From an uncultured Sphingopyxis sp. (GTDB lineage: Bacteria; Pseudomonadota; Alphaproteobacteria; Sphingomonadales; Sphingomonadaceae): a DNA stretch of 32,218 bases. How positions within the stretch are numbered: position 1 is the stretch's first letter; every line of letters begins with the position of its first letter. Below are positions 27,662 through 32,218 of this stretch, piece by piece. The notes beneath the pieces were generated by a model. The model saw nothing but the letters and a program-made list of their open reading frames with translations, searched no databases and had not been told where the DNA came from. A program made the translations under genes and the position numbers. The stretch is from the NCBI GenBank assembly GCA_936933955.1, contig CAKZIN010000055.1:1-32218 (forward strand). Direction: 5' to 3'.

Positions 27662-28780
27662 CTACTCCGGCGCCTGCTCGCGCGAGTTCGCGCTTTCGTC
27701 GAGCGGCGTGGGCGCGCGAATGACGCGTTCGCGCTCCGGGCTGCGCTCGCGTGGCGCTTCGACGCGCTCGGGCGGAGGGGTGTAGCTCGGCTCGGGCCGC
27801 TCGACGCGAACGGGCGCTTCGGCGCGCTCCACCGGCGCGCGCATCGCGGGCGCCTCGCCCGTGCGCGGGGCGGGCGGCACAATGGTCTGCGAGCCAGCGC
27901 TCTCCACCCAGCCATCGCGCCAACGCCCACCGTCGGGCGAGCGGGCCGCGGCCGGCGCGTCACGATGGATCGGCACCGCCTGGCTGCGATCGGCCGGGGC
28001 GGTCCACATCGGCGCGCTCACCCGGCGACCGTCGCGCAGCTCCTGCTGCGTCACCGGCCGCGTCGACTGCGCGGGATAGGGCCGCCGGCGGTAGCGCTCA
28101 TAATATTGCCAGTCGCCGCGACGCCGCCAGTAGGGGTCCCAACCGTAGCCATAGTCCTGGCCGATGAATATCGTCGCCACCACCGGCGCCCAGTAGGACC
28201 AGCGCGGCACGCGTGAAGGGGAGCTGCGCCAGCGGGTCGACTGCGCCGCCGCCAGCAGCGCGCGCCCGCGCTCCCAGGCCGCGCTCGCCTCGTTCGGGTC
28301 GAAGCCCTGCTGGTTCCACCCCCGCAGCATGCCCGAGCTTTCGTAACGCGCGGTCGCGACACTGCCGTCAAAGGCATAGGAGCCGCCGGCATCGCGCGCG
28401 AGGAACGGTGCGACCGCACCGGGCGCGTAGAAAAATTGGAGCGACCCCTCACGCCGCGGCTCGACGATCATCACCTCGCCCGTCGGCGCGCGCCAGGCGT
28501 AGGCGTAGCCGCCGTCGAAGGGGAAGCCGAAGTCGGGCTCGGCATTGCCGAACCGGCGCGCGAGCATGTCGGCGCGGTCGATCGCGTCGTACGCCTCGAC
28601 GGGGCCGCGGTCCCAGCCGGAGCCGCTCATGTCGCCGCGCCAGTCGCCCTGATAGGATCCATAGCGATCATAGCCGCTGTCCCCATATCCCACGCCCTCC
28701 GGCATCATCAGACAGCCCGACAGCGCAAATGCGCTCGCTGCCCCAACCAATGCCAAGCTTGCACGACCGACGCGCCGCAT
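27662..28780 (-). CDS. Hypothetical lipoprotein, Arg/Pro-rich
   Basis: I do not recognise a named family. ATG 28780 gives 372 residues. The signal peptide SLALVGAASAFALSGCLMMP has the lipobox L-S-G-C (Cys at about 23), so the mature protein should be lipid-anchored. A Tyr-, Gly- and Asp-rich segment follows (YGDSGYDRYGSYQGDW), then a domain with EVMIVEPRREGSLQFFYAPG and ARYESSGMLRGW, a strongly aromatic and basic stretch (WDPYWRRRGDWQYYERYRRR), and a Pro-, Glu- and Arg-rich low-complexity tail ending ANSREQAPE. GGGGGAC precedes the ATG. It is convergent with valS and divergent from uvrA. The open frame upstream to 29026 runs into uvrA and is spurious. Confidence 0.8.
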   Translation of the reverse strand: MRRVGRASLALVGAASAFALSGCLMMPEGVGYGDSGYDRYGSYQGDWRGDMSGSGWDRGPVEAYDAIDRADMLARRFGNAEPDFGFPFDGGYAYAWRAPTGEVMIVEPRREGSLQFFYAPGAVAPFLARDAGGSYAFDGSVATARYESSGMLRGWNQQGFDPNEASAAWERGRALLAAAQSTRWRSSPSRVPRWSYWAPVVATIFIGQDYGYGWDPYWRRRGDWQYYERYRRRPYPAQSTRPVTQQELRDGRRVSAPMWTAPADRSQAVPIHRDAPAAARSPDGGRWRDGWVESAGSQTIVPPAPRTGEAPAMRAPVERAEAPVRVERPEPSYTPPPERVEAPRERSPERERVIRAPTPLDESANSREQAPE

Positions 28781-28884
28781 TATCTGTCCCCCGGCTACAC
28801 CACGCGACCCTTCGCGTGCGACCGTCCGCCTTGTCCCGCGTTCCGCCTGCACCGACGCTGAACGCACGGCGTCTTGTCCAAAAC

Positions 28885-28899
28885 GAACAACTGTGGAAC
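28885..28899 (+). promoter_or_regulatory. LexA (SOS) box of uvrA
   Basis: GAAC-AACTGTG-GAAC fits the alphaproteobacterial LexA site GAAC-N7-GAAC exactly. It ends 11 bases before the uvrA ATG, where bound LexA would block transcription, so uvrA is expected to be DNA-damage inducible. Confidence 0.8.
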
Positions 28900-28910
28900 T
28901 GCGCGCAGCT

Positions 28911-31994
<3,084 letters not shown>

Positions 31995-32000
31995 CTCCCG

Positions 32001-32213
32001 TCAGCCGGCGAGGCCGTGCTTCTTGAGGGCGTGGCGCAGCTGGTCGTAGGTCAGCCCCAGCGCCGCGGCGGTGGCGCGCTGCCGCATGGCGAGCCGCGCG
32101 GTGTAGACCGTCCGCTTGGCCGGGCTCGTCATCCACAGAACGCGTTCGGCAGCGGTGGTCGACCCGCTCCACAGCAGTCGCTCCATCCGCGCGTCATGTT
32201 CGGCGACGGACAA
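32001..32213 (-). CDS. Small helix-turn-helix-like hypothetical protein, possibly partial
   Basis: An open frame ending six bases after uvrA, convergent with it. The last 30 residues, MRQRATAAALGLTYDQLRHA and KKHGLAG, have the pattern of a helix-turn-helix (helix, turn at LGLT, recognition helix). No ATG is near the left end: TTG 32213 gives 70 residues, ATG 32186 gives 61, and the frame stays open to the window edge, so the true start may lie outside. No named gene recognised. Confidence 0.5.
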   Translation of the reverse strand: MSVAEHDARMERLLWSGSTTAAERVLWMTSPAKRTVYTARLAMRQRATAAALGLTYDQLRHALKKHGLAG

Positions 32214-32218
32214 CGCGC

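Overview
The window is a GC-rich chromosomal segment of an alphaproteobacterium, most likely a member of the Sphingomonadales (Sphingomonas-like). Three things support this: a circularly permuted two-piece tmRNA whose tag reads ANDNEALALAA, a GAAC-N7-GAAC LexA box in front of uvrA, and the clusters mucR-fur-plsC-miaB-phoH-ybeY and dnaX-ybaB with an SRP RNA upstream. Nearly all of it is housekeeping DNA. Assignments are read from the translations; no database search was run.

Layout. (1) 1-7000, minus strand: a compact run reading nfuA, rutE-like flavoreductase, tsaB, rimI, mucR, fur, plsC, miaB, phoH, ybeY (cut by the window edge). It covers Fe-S delivery, tRNA modification (t6A, ms2i6A), rRNA maturation, ribosomal protein acetylation, phospholipid synthesis and iron/global regulation. 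(2) 7129-8132, plus strand: a DUF429-like protein and tRNA-Thr(UGU). (3) 8133-9536: a small AT-richer islet with two unrecognised overlapping genes, placed directly behind tRNA-Thr and closed by an imperfect copy of the tRNA 3' end. (4) 9507-11525: an amidase, a stretch without protein genes, and ssrA. (5) 11526-14811: mscL, divergent from lemA, two TPM-domain proteins and an ADP-ribose-type Nudix hydrolase. (6) 14790-18727, minus: a secreted PepSY-like protein, response regulator, histidine kinase, polyprenyl diphosphate synthase and an NDUFS4-like complex I subunit. (7) 18864-22005: tRNA-Val(CAC), hupB, lon. (8) 22224-24585, minus: SRP RNA, dnaX, ybaB. (9) 24667-31994: valS, a lipoprotein gene on the other strand, and SOS-controlled uvrA; then a small HTH-like ORF at the edge.

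The most unusual feature is a family of GC-rich palindromic elements placed in frame inside essential or repair genes. In valS a 259-nt element with about 50-nt terminal inverted repeats adds roughly 87 residues next to the catalytic core. Its interior, read in the valS frame, resembles the C-terminus of a DUF559 (Vsr-like) endonuclease. In uvrA a 100-nt element of the same style adds about 33 residues. A related hairpin sits between nfuA and the DUF429-like gene. The second candidate for something undescribed is the two-gene islet behind tRNA-Thr.
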